Positions 33,544 through 42,133 of a DNA stretch of 44,010 nucleotides are shown here, piece after piece (positions within the stretch are counted from its first letter, which is position 1; each line of letters starts with the position of its first letter). The stretch comes from Prosthecobacter sp. GTDB lineage: Bacteria; Verrucomicrobiota; Verrucomicrobiia; Verrucomicrobiales; Verrucomicrobiaceae. The position numbers were made by a program, and so were the translations under genes. Under the pieces are notes generated by a model. That model was not told the origin of the DNA and did not search any database. It worked only from the letters and a program-made list of their open reading frames with translations. Location of the stretch: assembly GCF_029946185.1 (NCBI RefSeq), contig NZ_JAQSEA010000294.1, positions 59,554-103,563 on the forward strand, given 5' to 3'.

Positions 33544-34671
33544 ATGTCAGACAAAAAGCTCAACATCGCCGTCGTTGGCCTCGGTTTCGGGGCGGAATTC
33601 ATCCCCATCTGGCAGCGCCATCCGCTGACCACCTGCTACGCGATCTGCCAGCGCGATGAAAAGAAGCTCAAGACCATCGGCGATGCCTTCGGCGTGGACG
33701 TGCGTTACACGGATTTCAAGACGATGCTCAAGGACCCGAACATCGACGCCGTCCACATCAACTCACCCATTCCCGACCACGGCTGGATGAGCATTGAAGC
33801 CCTCAAGGCGGGCAAGCATGTCGCCTGCACCGTGCCGATGGCCACCAGCATCGAAGACTGCAAAAAGATCTGCGACCTCGTCAAGAAGACCGGCCTCAAG
33901 TACATGATGATGGAGACCGTCGTCTATGCCCGCGAGTATCTCTTCATGAAGGAGCAGCTCGATCAGGGCAAGCTGGGCAAGCTGCAATTCGTGCAGGCCT
34001 CCCACCAGCAGGACATGGACGGCTGGCCGAACTACTGGCCCGGCCTGCCGCCGATGTGGTACGCCACGCACTGCGTCGGTCCCGTAGCAGGAATGATCGG
34101 CAAGCCTGCCGAATACGTGAGCTGCTTCGGCTCTGGCACCGTGCGCAAAGAACTGCAAAAGTGCTACGGCTCGCCCTTCGCCGTCGAGACCGCTCACATC
34201 AAATTCAAAGGCACTGATGTCAGCGCCCGCATCATTCGCAGCTTGTTTGACACCGCCCGGCAGTATCGTGAAAGCATCGACGTTTATGGCGACAAAGCCT
34301 CCATCGAATGGCCGCTCATCGAGCATGAGCCGCTCATCATGCACCGCGCCAAACTGCCCGAGCACAAGATCCCGAAACTGATCAAGACCCCCGATTTCGC
34401 CAAACGCTTGCCGAAGCCAATCCAGCGCTTCACCACCAAGGGCGTCTACGATCTCGGCAAGAAAACACATCTCAGCTTCACCCAAGGCAGCGGCCACGGC
34501 GGCAGCCACCCGCATCTCGCCAACGAGTTTGCCAATGCCCTCGCCGAAAAGCGCCAGCCCTTCCCGAACGCCGCCCAATCCGCCAACTGGACCTGCGTAG
34601 GCCTCTGCGCCCACCAGTCAGCCCTCGCCGGCGGCAAGATCGTGAAGCTGCCAGCATTCACGCTGGGTTGA
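33544..34671 (+). CDS. Gfo/Idh/MocA family oxidoreductase lacking the EKP lysine
   Basis: A 375-residue NAD(P)-dependent oxidoreductase. The Rossmann motif is NIAVVGLGFGAEF (7-19). The signature after the nucleotide-binding domain normally reads EKP, with a catalytic lysine; here it reads T96-V97-P98 in ACTVPMATS. The C-terminal alpha/beta domain is present, with the PGLPPMWYATHCVGPVAGMIG segment and a histidine at its centre. The change suggests altered catalysis or a non-classical substrate. No sugar transport or catabolism genes are adjacent. The ATG at 33544 is chosen over an upstream frame start that would add 20 residues ahead of the Rossmann strand. Confidence 0.88.
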   Translation: MSDKKLNIAVVGLGFGAEFIPIWQRHPLTTCYAICQRDEKKLKTIGDAFGVDVRYTDFKTMLKDPNIDAVHINSPIPDHGWMSIEALKAGKHVACTVPMATSIEDCKKICDLVKKTGLKYMMMETVVYAREYLFMKEQLDQGKLGKLQFVQASHQQDMDGWPNYWPGLPPMWYATHCVGPVAGMIGKPAEYVSCFGSGTVRKELQKCYGSPFAVETAHIKFKGTDVSARIIRSLFDTARQYRESIDVYGDKASIEWPLIEHEPLIMHRAKLPEHKIPKLIKTPDFAKRLPKPIQRFTTKGVYDLGKKTHLSFTQGSGHGGSHPHLANEFANALAEKRQPFPNAAQSANWTCVGLCAHQSALAGGKIVKLPAFTLG

Positions 34672-34812
34672 GAAAGTAGTCCAGAGCTTCAGCTCGTTCT
34701 GGGAAGCCCCGCGCCACCCAGAGCGAGCGCACCACTGCGAAGGGATTTTCACCCTTAAAATCTGGCATTCAGGTGTATTGCCTGCGGTTCAATTCTTGAC
34801 CCATTGCCCCTC

Positions 34813-35496
34813 ATGTCCTCACCGCCCGCAAATTCACCCCCCACCGCCCTCATCACCGGCGGCCAAGGCGATTTGGCGCAGGCCATGCGCGCCGAGCTTC
34901 AGCAAGCTGGCTTCGTCGTCCTCACTCCGGGACGCGATACCCTCGATGTCACAAACCCCGATTCCGTGCGCGCCTTCTTCACCGCATTGCCGCAGCTCGA
35001 TCTCCTCATCAACAACGCCGGCGTCTGCCAGGACATCTCCGTCGCCAAAATGACCGAAGAGCAATTCGATCACGTCCTCGATGTGAATCTGAAAGGCACC
35101 TTCCTCGTCTCACAGGCCGCGCTGAAGCTGATGTCAAAACAGCGCCACGGCCACCTCGTCAACATAGGCTCCTACTCAGCGCTGAGCGGGCCCGCTGGCC
35201 AGGCGAATTACGCCGCCTCCAAGGCAGGCTTGATCGGCCTCACGCAAAGCATCGCCAAAGAATACGGCATACGCAATGTCCGCGCCAACTGCGTGCTGCC
35301 CGGCTTCCTTGAAACCAAGATGACCCGCCAACTGCTGGAAGATGCCGCATGGCGCGAAACCCTGCTCACCCAGCACACCCTCGGCCGCCTCAACACAGCG
35401 CAAGACGTCGCACGCTTCATCACCTTCCTGCACAGCATGGAGAACATCAGCGGCCAAGTCTTCCAACTCGACAGCCGCGTGCGCCGCTGGGCATAA
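34813..35496 (+). CDS. SDR family oxidoreductase (FabG-like)
   Basis: A 227-residue classical short-chain dehydrogenase. The nucleotide-binding motif is TGGQGDLA (15-22), a variant of TGxxxGxG in which the last Gly is replaced by Leu. NNAG and the catalytic triad S120, Y133, K137 (SYSALSGPAGQANYAASK) are present. LGRLNTAQDVARFITFL and GQVFQLDS are typical of FabG-like enzymes. The likely role is a ketoreductase for acyl or sugar-type substrate; the exact one is unknown. Start at the ATG at 34813. Its stop TAA touches the long inverted repeat that follows. Confidence 0.9.
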   Translation: MSSPPANSPPTALITGGQGDLAQAMRAELQQAGFVVLTPGRDTLDVTNPDSVRAFFTALPQLDLLINNAGVCQDISVAKMTEEQFDHVLDVNLKGTFLVSQAALKLMSKQRHGHLVNIGSYSALSGPAGQANYAASKAGLIGLTQSIAKEYGIRNVRANCVLPGFLETKMTRQLLEDAAWRETLLTQHTLGRLNTAQDVARFITFLHSMENISGQVFQLDSRVRRWA

Positions 35497-35665
35497 GTAC
35501 GATGGGCACTCTTGCCCGTCGATCAGCGCTCCGCCACAACATGCGGCTTACATGCCAGCCAGCGACATCGCTACGGCGGAGCGATGCTCTTGGTCGCCGA
35601 GTTCATGAGTGAACGGTTTCTGTCAGCGGTGCCGCTTACCGACGGGCAGGAGTGCACATCGTACT
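35496..35665. repeat. 170-bp inverted repeat element joining two stop codons
   Basis: Arms 35496-35521 and 35640-35665 match as inverted copies in 24 of 26 bases and begin AGTACGATGKGCACTC. The last A of the SDR stop (TAA, 35494-35496) is the first base of the left arm. The stop of the pseudouridine synthase gene (TAG on the minus strand, 35664-35666) ends on the right arm. A second fold lies inside: CGCTCCGCC (35527-35535) with GGCGGAGCG (35575-35583). One arm alone recurs at 43237-43262 (25 of 26 bases). Confidence 0.88.
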
Positions 35666-36401
35666 ACAAACCAAACTCCACCGGCACCGGCGCGTCCCAC
35701 CCCGCCGGAAAGCCTTCCAGATTCAACTCCAGCCGCGATGAATGGAGCGCCTGCCGTGGCAAAATCAGCCTCTTCTCCAACGACTCCGTCCATCCCGTCT
35801 CGATGAACTCCAGGTAGCAGCGATCATCACGACCATAGAGTTTGTCCCCCACGATGGGCAGCCCGAGGTGATTCAGATGCACGCGGATCTGATGCATGCG
35901 CCCGGTTTTTGGCTTGGCCTCAATCAGCGCGAACTTTTCACCCTCACGCTCAAATCGATTCAGCGTACGAAACCCCGTGCGGCACTCGGCTCCCTGCGGA
36001 TGCACCATCTGTTTCACCCAGATGTCAAAGGCCTGCACGTCGCGCGCATTCAGGATCGGCGCATCCAGCGTCTGCTCCTCCCACTCCGGCCAGCCATGCA
36101 CGAGGGCAGTGTAAGTCTTGTGAATCTTACGCTCCTGCATCGCCATGCCGAAGAGACGCGCCAGTTCGTGATTCTTGGCAATGAGCACCACGCCGCTCGT
36201 TTCACGGTCAAGCCGGTTGATGATGGAGACCTGTCCGCCGTTGGCGATCTCATACGAAAGCAGGTCGCACACGCGATGCCAGAGCGTGGGCGGCCCCTTC
36301 GGATCACTCGGATGAATCAGCAGCGGCGCGGGTTTGTTGACGACGATGTAGCCTTCCGCCTCGTCGATGACGGTGAAAGTGGCGTTATTGCGAATGCTCA
36401 C
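35664..36401 (-). CDS. RluA family RNA pseudouridine synthase
   Basis: A 245-residue pseudouridine synthase that isomerises uridine in rRNA or tRNA. The catalytic motif reads NRLDRETSG with D65 as nucleophile; the first residue is Asn where HRLD is usual, which occurs in some members. Other landmarks are VVNKPAPLLIHP, HKTYTALVHGWP, EAKPKTGRMHQIRVHLNHLGLPIVGDKLYG and LHSSRLEL. The protein has no S4 domain. The GTG start (36401-36399) overlaps the stop codon of the VanX-like gene, so the two are translationally coupled. The stop lies on the inverted repeat. Confidence 0.92.
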   Translation of the reverse strand: MSIRNNATFTVIDEAEGYIVVNKPAPLLIHPSDPKGPPTLWHRVCDLLSYEIANGGQVSIINRLDRETSGVVLIAKNHELARLFGMAMQERKIHKTYTALVHGWPEWEEQTLDAPILNARDVQAFDIWVKQMVHPQGAECRTGFRTLNRFEREGEKFALIEAKPKTGRMHQIRVHLNHLGLPIVGDKLYGRDDRCYLEFIETGWTESLEKRLILPRQALHSSRLELNLEGFPAGWDAPVPVEFGL

Positions 36402-37129
36402 GGCGCTGACATCCCGGGTAGGGCAATCTGCCAGCCATAGACGATGGGCTGAGGATGGTTGAGGTAGTCGGCGTCATCGAAGTGCCACCACTCGGATTCC
36501 AACTGCGTGAAGCCAGCCTGCTTCATGGCAGTCTGGAGCACCACCAGGTTTTGCCTCACCACCGGATCTGCGCCACGATAGTTTCGGCTCGCATTGGCAA
36601 AGTCCTGGTCAAAGCCAGTGGGCATGCGCTGCTCGTTGCCATGTGCGTCCACCAGGGTGAGATCGACGGCGATTCCTCCGCAGTGACGACTCCACCCCGC
36701 ATTCGGCGAAAGAAACATGCCGGTGCTGCCACCGTGCTTGTGCAGGGCCTCCTGCGCCTCCGGCGGGCGGTACGCATCCCAGATGCGCAGGCCGTAACCC
36801 TGCGCGCGCAGGATCGCCTGCGCCCGTTTCAGTTTTTTCGCCGTCTCAGTCCGTAGCAGGCAGGGCATCTGGGAGGGGTAGAGGGGCTCGCCCGTGACGT
36901 TCGTGGAAGTTGCGTAGCGCAAATCAATGTCGATGCCGGGAATCACCCGGCGCACATCCGCAAGGCCGCGTTTTTGCGCGAGTTCGACGGATCGGGTGGG
37001 CTGCAGTTCACTGGCACCCAGCATGGCCGTTCCGTGCGTGGTGGTTCCCGGCCCCTGATGGGTACAGGAACTCATGAGGGCAACAGCGAGTGGGATGATG
37101 CGCAGGCTGCGCCAGGAATCTGAAGTCAT
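36398..37129 (-). CDS. M15 family D-alanyl-D-alanine dipeptidase (VanX/DdpX-like), putative lipoprotein
   Basis: A 243-residue zinc peptidase. The catalytic pattern SxHxxGxAxD is present as S-R-H149-C-G-G-I-A-V-D156, and ExxH as E213-W-W-H216. DAYRPPEAQEAL and the PGIDIDLRYATSTNVTGEPLYP segment match VanX and DdpX. The N-terminus (SLRIIPLAVALMSSC) is a signal with a possible lipobox Cys, so the enzyme may be anchored outside the cytoplasm and recycle D-Ala-D-Ala from peptidoglycan. It is not accompanied by vanA/vanH-like genes, so vancomycin resistance is not implied. The stop overlaps the start of the pseudouridine synthase gene. Confidence 0.92.
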   Translation of the reverse strand: MTSDSWRSLRIIPLAVALMSSCTHQGPGTTTHGTAMLGASELQPTRSVELAQKRGLADVRRVIPGIDIDLRYATSTNVTGEPLYPSQMPCLLRTETAKKLKRAQAILRAQGYGLRIWDAYRPPEAQEALHKHGGSTGMFLSPNAGWSRHCGGIAVDLTLVDAHGNEQRMPTGFDQDFANASRNYRGADPVVRQNLVVLQTAMKQAGFTQLESEWWHFDDADYLNHPQPIVYGWQIALPGMSAP

Positions 37130-37191
37130 GCTTAGTTTTTGCTTCCGTACTCACGCACGGCAGGCCAAGTTTGCAAACTCAGCCAACATCC

Positions 37192-38355
37192 ATGCGCTTT
37201 CAAATTCTTAACACCCTGCTCCACCTGCTGGCCTTCTACATGGGCGCGGGGATCGGCTCTTTCCTCAATGTGGTCATCTACCGCATGCCGCTGGACATAT
37301 CAGTAAACAATCCCAAGCGCAGTTTCTGCCCGTCCTGCAAATACAAGATCCCGATATGGCAGAACATTCCGCTGCTGAGCTGGCTGCTCCTGCGGGGTAA
37401 ATGCGCCAACTGCGGTGGCAGGATTTCCATCCGCTACTTTCTGGTGGAGTTGCTCACGGGCGTGATGTTCTACATGGTCTTTCTGAAGATCAGCGGAGAG
37501 TATGCTGAGGGCGTCAATCCCTGGTTCATGATCCACGCCTGGGGGCCGCATGTGCTCTGCCTGTGGGTGTTCATGAGTCTGCTGATCTCGGGCACCTTCA
37601 TAGACATCGACCACTTCATCCTGCCGCATCGCATCACCATTGGCGGAGCGGTAGTGGGCGTCCTTGCTTCTTGGTGGGTGCCCGCACTGATGGCGGAAAC
37701 CACCCATACTCGCGGATTGCTGATCTCGCTGGCCAGCGCCGCTCTGGGCCTTGGCGGCCTGTGGATGGTCGTGGAGCTGGGCAAGCTGGCCTTTGGCCGC
37801 AAGAAGTTCGTTTTTGCCAAGGAAGAAAACTGGGAGGTGACGCAACCCGATGAAAACGAGCCGCCGGTCGTGACCTTCGGCGAGCACAAGTATGACTGGG
37901 CTGACCTCTTCATGCGTGCGACGGACCGCATGGTGGTCTCCTGCAGCAGTTTGCAGGTCAATGCCCGATCCTTCGGTGCCGTGACCGCAGAGTTGTGGAT
38001 GGAAAAGCTCAAGGTGCGTGAAGGAACGAGCCTGGAAGAATTTCCGCTGGATGGGGTGACGACGCTGAAGGCCAGAACCACCCAGGTCGTGATCCCACGC
38101 GAAGCCATGGGCTTTGGTGATGTGCTCTTCCTGATGATGATCGGTGCCTTCACCGGCTGGCAGTCCGTGCTCTTCACCATCCTCGCCGCCTCGGTGATAG
38201 GCACCTTGTTTGGGATGCTCCACCGCCTCACTGGCAAAGCCGAATGGGGAGCCAAAATTCCCTTCGGGCCTTACCTCGCGATGGGAGCCGCGCTCTGGGT
38301 CTTCTATGGCCCACAATTCGTCGAATGGTATGTGAGTAAAACAATGTGGCGGTGA
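37192..38355 (+). CDS. Prepilin peptidase (A24 family) with large internal insertion
   Basis: A 387-residue membrane aspartic protease that cleaves type IV pilin-like leader peptides and N-methylates them. The N-terminal domain has C46xxC49 and C71xxC74, the zinc site of the methyltransferase part. The catalytic aspartates are in FIDIDHFILP (D138/D140) and GFGD (D310). About 170 residues lie between them, against about 64 in Pseudomonas PilD, because of an extra hydrophilic stretch of roughly 105 residues (from FAKEENWEVTQPDENEPPVV to EFPLDGVTTLKARTTQVV). No pilin or secretion genes are adjacent. The ATG at 37192 gives the hydrophobic N-terminus; an upstream frame start adds seven residues. 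Confidence 0.93.
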   Translation: MRFQILNTLLHLLAFYMGAGIGSFLNVVIYRMPLDISVNNPKRSFCPSCKYKIPIWQNIPLLSWLLLRGKCANCGGRISIRYFLVELLTGVMFYMVFLKISGEYAEGVNPWFMIHAWGPHVLCLWVFMSLLISGTFIDIDHFILPHRITIGGAVVGVLASWWVPALMAETTHTRGLLISLASAALGLGGLWMVVELGKLAFGRKKFVFAKEENWEVTQPDENEPPVVTFGEHKYDWADLFMRATDRMVVSCSSLQVNARSFGAVTAELWMEKLKVREGTSLEEFPLDGVTTLKARTTQVVIPREAMGFGDVLFLMMIGAFTGWQSVLFTILAASVIGTLFGMLHRLTGKAEWGAKIPFGPYLAMGAALWVFYGPQFVEWYVSKTMWR

Positions 38356-38380
38356 GCGGGTCATCCTCATTGTAGCCATC

Positions 38381-38722
38381 TCAAAGAGTGGGTCCGAACA
38401 GTCCCCAGTGCGGACCCACTATCACCTGCACCTCCATGCCGAACTGAAAAACTCTTCTCACGTGCGTACGCGCTTTAAAATCGACGATGCGAAGCTCGTC
38501 CACAGGGCCATCGTGCCAGTAAGGCACAAGAAATGGTCGGGAAGCCTTCACTTTGAGATAGCGCCCAGCGGCGTCAGTGATCAGGTAATCTGCGTCCTCG
38601 TTCCAACAACTGCGTTGGATTTCTGCCAACAGCCGTAGAACCAACCTGCGTTCTGCGGCCTTCATGCCTAGCACTGTGTGCAATACATCCTCATCCTGCA
38701 CGATTTTGGGCAGGGCGGGCAT
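38381..38722 (-). CDS. Small protein of unknown function, second of a pair
   Basis: A 113-residue protein with ordinary composition: EDVLHTVLGMKAAERRLVLRLLAEIQRSCW, then YLITDAAGRYLKVKASRPFLVPYWHDGP and a beta-rich end (VFQFGMEVQVIVGPHWGLFG). I do not recognise it. It starts 3 bp after the stop of the upstream small gene in the same direction, a layout typical of antitoxin-toxin pairs, but it lacks RelE, BrnT, PIN or similar motifs. It is convergent with the prepilin peptidase gene, 25 bp apart. Confidence 0.65.
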   Translation of the reverse strand: MPALPKIVQDEDVLHTVLGMKAAERRLVLRLLAEIQRSCWNEDADYLITDAAGRYLKVKASRPFLVPYWHDGPVDELRIVDFKARTHVRRVFQFGMEVQVIVGPHWGLFGPTL

Positions 38723-38725
38723 GAC

Positions 38726-38929
38726 TCACATGCCTTCACGTTCCGGCGCATGATGCAGACGTTCCGATTGCTCCAAGGACACCTTTTGAACTGAGTCCAT
38801 ACGCTGCATGCGCTCGCTCAGCTTCATGCGATATGCAGCATCCTTGGCATTCGAGAGATGCTCAAGGTATGCAGCCGCAAGAAAGCGATCTTCGTCTGAC
38901 ATGGCGTCGATTTGCTGTTTGACCTGCAT
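38726..38929 (-). CDS. Small helical protein, first of a pair
   Basis: A 67-residue protein from ATG 38929 (MQVKQQIDAMSDEDRFLAAAYLEHL), or 76 residues if TTG 38956 is used. It is helical and charged (AYRMKLSERMQRMDSVQKVSLEQSERL), a composition seen in small antitoxins. It has no membrane segment or cysteine. The next gene begins 3 bp after its stop. The function is unknown, and the toxin-antitoxin idea rests only on gene layout and size. Confidence 0.6.
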   Translation of the reverse strand: MQVKQQIDAMSDEDRFLAAAYLEHLSNAKDAAYRMKLSERMQRMDSVQKVSLEQSERLHHAPEREGM

Positions 38930-38973
38930 CGTTGTTGCATTGTTCGACTCCTGCAAGCCGGACGACAGGGGAG

Positions 38974-40566
38974 CTACTTCGCCTTCTGTGCCCCGGCTTT
39001 CTTCTTGCCACCCCCTTTTCCTTTGCCCTTCGGCTGCACCGGCGGATTGACCTCGCCTTCGAAGGCCTTGTTCCCAAAGGCAAAGCGCGGTGGCGGCATC
39101 GTTTCCTTCACTTCGTCCTGCAGGCGCAGAATTTCAGCCTTCAGTTCCTTCACGGTGTCGGCATAGGCTGGGTCGTTGTAGAAGCTCTTCACTTCGAGCG
39201 GGTCTTTCTCGCGGTCCATCAGCTCCCAGTCATCCACATCCGGCTTGTAGTAATGGATCAGCTTGTACCGGTCCGTGATCACACCGTAGTGCGGGCGCAC
39301 GCGATGCGGCACCGGATATTCGTAGTAGTGGTAGTAGAGTGATTTGCGCCAGTCGTCCGGCGTCTCGCCTTTGAACAGTGGCACCATGCTGCGGCCATGC
39401 ACATCCGCCAGATTCGGCGCGCCCGCCAGATCGAGGAAGGTGCTGGCGAAGTCGATCAGGCTCACAATCTTGTTGTTCACCGTGCCGGGCTTGATCACCC
39501 CGGGCCAGCGCACCATGAACGGCGTGCGCAGCGATTCCTCAAAGATCCAGCGTTTATCGAACCAGCCGTGCTCGCCCAGATAAAAGCCCTGGTCGCTGCT
39601 GAGCATGACAACGGTGTTCTCCGTGAGGCCTTCCTTGTCGAGGTAATCGAGTACACGGCCTACATTGTCGTCCACCGCTTTCACGCAGGCGAGGTAGTCG
39701 TGCATGTAGCGTTGGTAGCGCCATTTCACGAGGTCGCGTCCCGCCGGGGCTGCCTCGCGGTACTTGGCGTTGCGTGGCTCATAGTAGGCGTCCCAGTCTT
39801 TCTTTTGCTCCGGGGTCAGATTGGCCGGGGCGACGAGTTTGACATCCTTTTCTGTCATCGTGCGATCTATGCCCATGTCGTGATCACTCACCGCCTTGCT
39901 GCGGCCAGAATAGCTGTCGAACAGAGTCTCAGGTTCCTCATACACACGGTCCTTGTCAAAGTTGAGATAGCGCACGGGCGACTCCCATTCGCGATGCGGC
40001 GCCTTGTGCTGGCTCATCATCATGAAGGGCTTGGTTTTGTCGCGATTCTTGAGCCATTCGAGGGTGAGATCTCCGATGATGTCAGTGACGTAGCCTTCGT
40101 ATTTCACTGGCTTGCCATTGTCGATCATCGGCGGGTTGTAGTAGGCACCCTGGCCGGGCAGCACGTTCCAGTAGTCGTAACCCACGGGGTCGGTCATGAG
40201 GTGCCATTTACCGATCATCGCCATCTGGTAGCCGCTTTTCTGCATCACCTTCGGGAACGTCGGCTGGCTGCTGTCGAACTTGCTGTTGCTGTTGTTGTAG
40301 AAGCCGTTGGCATGCGAGTACTTGCCGGTCTGGATCACCGCACGGCTTGGCCCGCAGATCGAATTCGTCACCAGGCAGCGGTCGAAACGCATGCCTTCCT
40401 TGGCGATGCGATCCATGTTTGGTGTTTCGAGCAGCTTGCGGCTGTCGCCGTAGCAACTGATCGCCTGGTAGGCTAGGTCATCGCAGAAGATGAAGACGAT
40501 GTTGGGCGGCGGCGCAGCGCTGGCGGCAGTCGCGAGGACGAGGGTGGCAAGGAGAGAACGAATCAT
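38974..40566 (-). CDS. Secreted sulfatase
   Basis: A 530-residue type I sulfatase. Signal peptide MIRSLLATLVLATAASA. Metal ligands DD at 29-30 (FIFCDDLAYQ). The active-site motif is C71-G-P-S-R75 (SICGPSRAVIQTGKYSH), where the Cys is converted to formylglycine. Further landmarks are KVMQKSGYQMAMIGKWHL, MMSQHKAPHREW, VMLSSDQGFYLGEHGWFDKRW and a C-terminal DUF4976-like domain ending in a Lys/Gly-rich tail (PKGKGKGGGKKKAGAQKAK). It removes sulfate from sulfated sugars or glycans in the periplasm. Nearest group by sequence feel is heparan/N-acetylglucosamine-6-sulfatase. No maturase is nearby. The ATG at 40566 begins the signal peptide. Confidence 0.93.
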   Translation of the reverse strand: MIRSLLATLVLATAASAAPPPNIVFIFCDDLAYQAISCYGDSRKLLETPNMDRIAKEGMRFDRCLVTNSICGPSRAVIQTGKYSHANGFYNNSNSKFDSSQPTFPKVMQKSGYQMAMIGKWHLMTDPVGYDYWNVLPGQGAYYNPPMIDNGKPVKYEGYVTDIIGDLTLEWLKNRDKTKPFMMMSQHKAPHREWESPVRYLNFDKDRVYEEPETLFDSYSGRSKAVSDHDMGIDRTMTEKDVKLVAPANLTPEQKKDWDAYYEPRNAKYREAAPAGRDLVKWRYQRYMHDYLACVKAVDDNVGRVLDYLDKEGLTENTVVMLSSDQGFYLGEHGWFDKRWIFEESLRTPFMVRWPGVIKPGTVNNKIVSLIDFASTFLDLAGAPNLADVHGRSMVPLFKGETPDDWRKSLYYHYYEYPVPHRVRPHYGVITDRYKLIHYYKPDVDDWELMDREKDPLEVKSFYNDPAYADTVKELKAEILRLQDEVKETMPPPRFAFGNKAFEGEVNPPVQPKGKGKGGGKKKAGAQKAK

Positions 40567-40621
40567 GGTGGGTGGTAAGGCTGTATGTCGAACGCAGAAA
40601 CGGTTGTCGCATTTCAAAAAA

Positions 40622-42133
40622 TCAGCCCGCATGCCCCATCGCGGCGGCCATGAGTTTTTCCTGCGTGGCCTCGGCACGGCTGAAGGCACCGCCGACGCGG
40701 CCGGCATTGAGCATGAGAATGCGGTCGCTCATGCCAATGAGTTCCGGCAGTTCGCTGGAGACGAGGGTCACCGCTTTGCCTGCGGCGGTGAGTTGGTTGA
40801 TAATTTCGTAGATTTCCAGCTTGGCACCCACGTCGATGCCTCGAGTAGGCTCATCCAGCAGGATGACCGTAGGTTCCGTGAGCAGCGCTTTGCCCAGCAC
40901 CACCTTCTGCTGATTCCCTCCTGAGAGCTTGCCCACGACCGCTTCGAGCCCGGTCGCTTTGACGCGGAGCGAGTCAAACATGCTCTGATTGCGCCGGATC
41001 TCCGCGTTGCGCTGGATGAATCCACCCCGCGTGACGCTGGCCAATGATGACAGCGAAAGATTGAATCCGATCTCCTGCTCCAAATGCAGGCCGTAGCGGC
41101 GGCGATCTTCGGAGGCCAGCACCAGCCCGCGCTGGATGATCGTTTCCGGCGTGAGGCCACCGAGCGGCTGACCATGCAATTGCATGCTGCCAGAAACATG
41201 ACGCCCCCATGCCCCGAACAAGTGCATCAGCAATTCCGTGCGCCCTGCCCCCATCAGTCCCCCAATGCCGAGCACCTCACCAGCACGCAATTCAAAGCTG
41301 ATGTCATGCAGCCGTGGGCTGCCAGTTTCTGCATCGGCGACACTCAGGGAATCAACGCGCAAAATCACCTCTCCCGGCTGTGACGTCCGGCGTGGAAACA
41401 GATCGCCAATTTCGCGCCCCACCATCTGACGGATGACTTCGGTCTTGCTCGTGTCAGTGGCGTTGCTTGTGCAAACCGTCGAGCCATCCCGCAGCACCGT
41501 GATGCGGTCTGCGATGCCGAAGACTTCATCAAGCTTGTGTGAAATGTAGATGCTCGCGATGCCGCGCTGCCGGAGATCACGCAGAATGTCGAGCAGGATC
41601 AAAACCTCGTGTTCGGCCAGCGCCGCAGTCGGTTCATCAAGAATCAAAATCTTCGAGTTCTTGGCGAGCGCCTTGATGATCTCCACGAGCTGTTTCTGCC
41701 CCACCCCCAGCGTGCGAACAGGTGCAGCAGGATCGAGATCCACTTTGAACCGGTTCAGCAGCGCCTGCGCTTCTCGATACATGCGCGGCCAGTCAATGAA
41801 CACCCCCCAGCGGTGTGGCTCACGCCCCAGGAAAATGTTTTCCGCCACCGTCATTTCTTCGACGAGAGCCAGTTCCTGGTAGATCACTGCCAGCCCTGCC
41901 CGCTCTGCATCTTTGATCGTGGCAAAGCGTGCTTCTTCACCGGTTACGTCAAAACGTCCCTCATAACTGCCATGCGGATGGATGCCGGACAGCAGCTTGA
42001 TCAGCGTACTCTTGCCTGCTCCGTTTTCTCCGCACAGCGCATGAATCTCGCCCTCCCGTAGATCAAAGGAGACATCTTTGAGCGCAGTGACACCAGGGAA
42101 GCGTTTGGTGATGTTTTGAGCACGAAGGATCAT
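40622..42133 (-). CDS. xylG: Sugar ABC transporter ATP-binding protein (XylG-type)
   Basis: A 503-residue protein with two ATPase domains, as in RbsA, MglA and XylG. The first has Walker A GENGAGKST (35-43), LGVGQKQLVEIIKALAKNSKILILDEPTAAL and SHKLDEVFGIADRITVLRDG. The second has the degenerate Walker A GLMGAGRTELL and LSGGNQQKVVLGKALLTEPTVILLDEPTRGIDVG. It energises uptake of a monosaccharide. The start overlaps the xylF stop by 4 bp (ATGA), so they are coupled. The permease (XylH-type) expected in the same operon is absent; the next gene downstream is the sulfatase. The symbol follows from its pairing with a XylF-like protein. Confidence 0.92.
   Translation of the reverse strand: MILRAQNITKRFPGVTALKDVSFDLREGEIHALCGENGAGKSTLIKLLSGIHPHGSYEGRFDVTGEEARFATIKDAERAGLAVIYQELALVEEMTVAENIFLGREPHRWGVFIDWPRMYREAQALLNRFKVDLDPAAPVRTLGVGQKQLVEIIKALAKNSKILILDEPTAALAEHEVLILLDILRDLRQRGIASIYISHKLDEVFGIADRITVLRDGSTVCTSNATDTSKTEVIRQMVGREIGDLFPRRTSQPGEVILRVDSLSVADAETGSPRLHDISFELRAGEVLGIGGLMGAGRTELLMHLFGAWGRHVSGSMQLHGQPLGGLTPETIIQRGLVLASEDRRRYGLHLEQEIGFNLSLSSLASVTRGGFIQRNAEIRRNQSMFDSLRVKATGLEAVVGKLSGGNQQKVVLGKALLTEPTVILLDEPTRGIDVGAKLEIYEIINQLTAAGKAVTLVSSELPELIGMSDRILMLNAGRVGGAFSRAEATQEKLMAAAMGHAG

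Noticed and set aside
36398-37129. Vancomycin resistance cluster
   Set aside because: Only a VanX-like dipeptidase is present; no vanA, vanH or two-component genes; DdpX-type housekeeping role is more likely.
39397-40476. 359-codon frame antisense to the sulfatase gene
   Set aside because: His/Val/Ala-rich shadow; sulfatase motifs are on the other strand.
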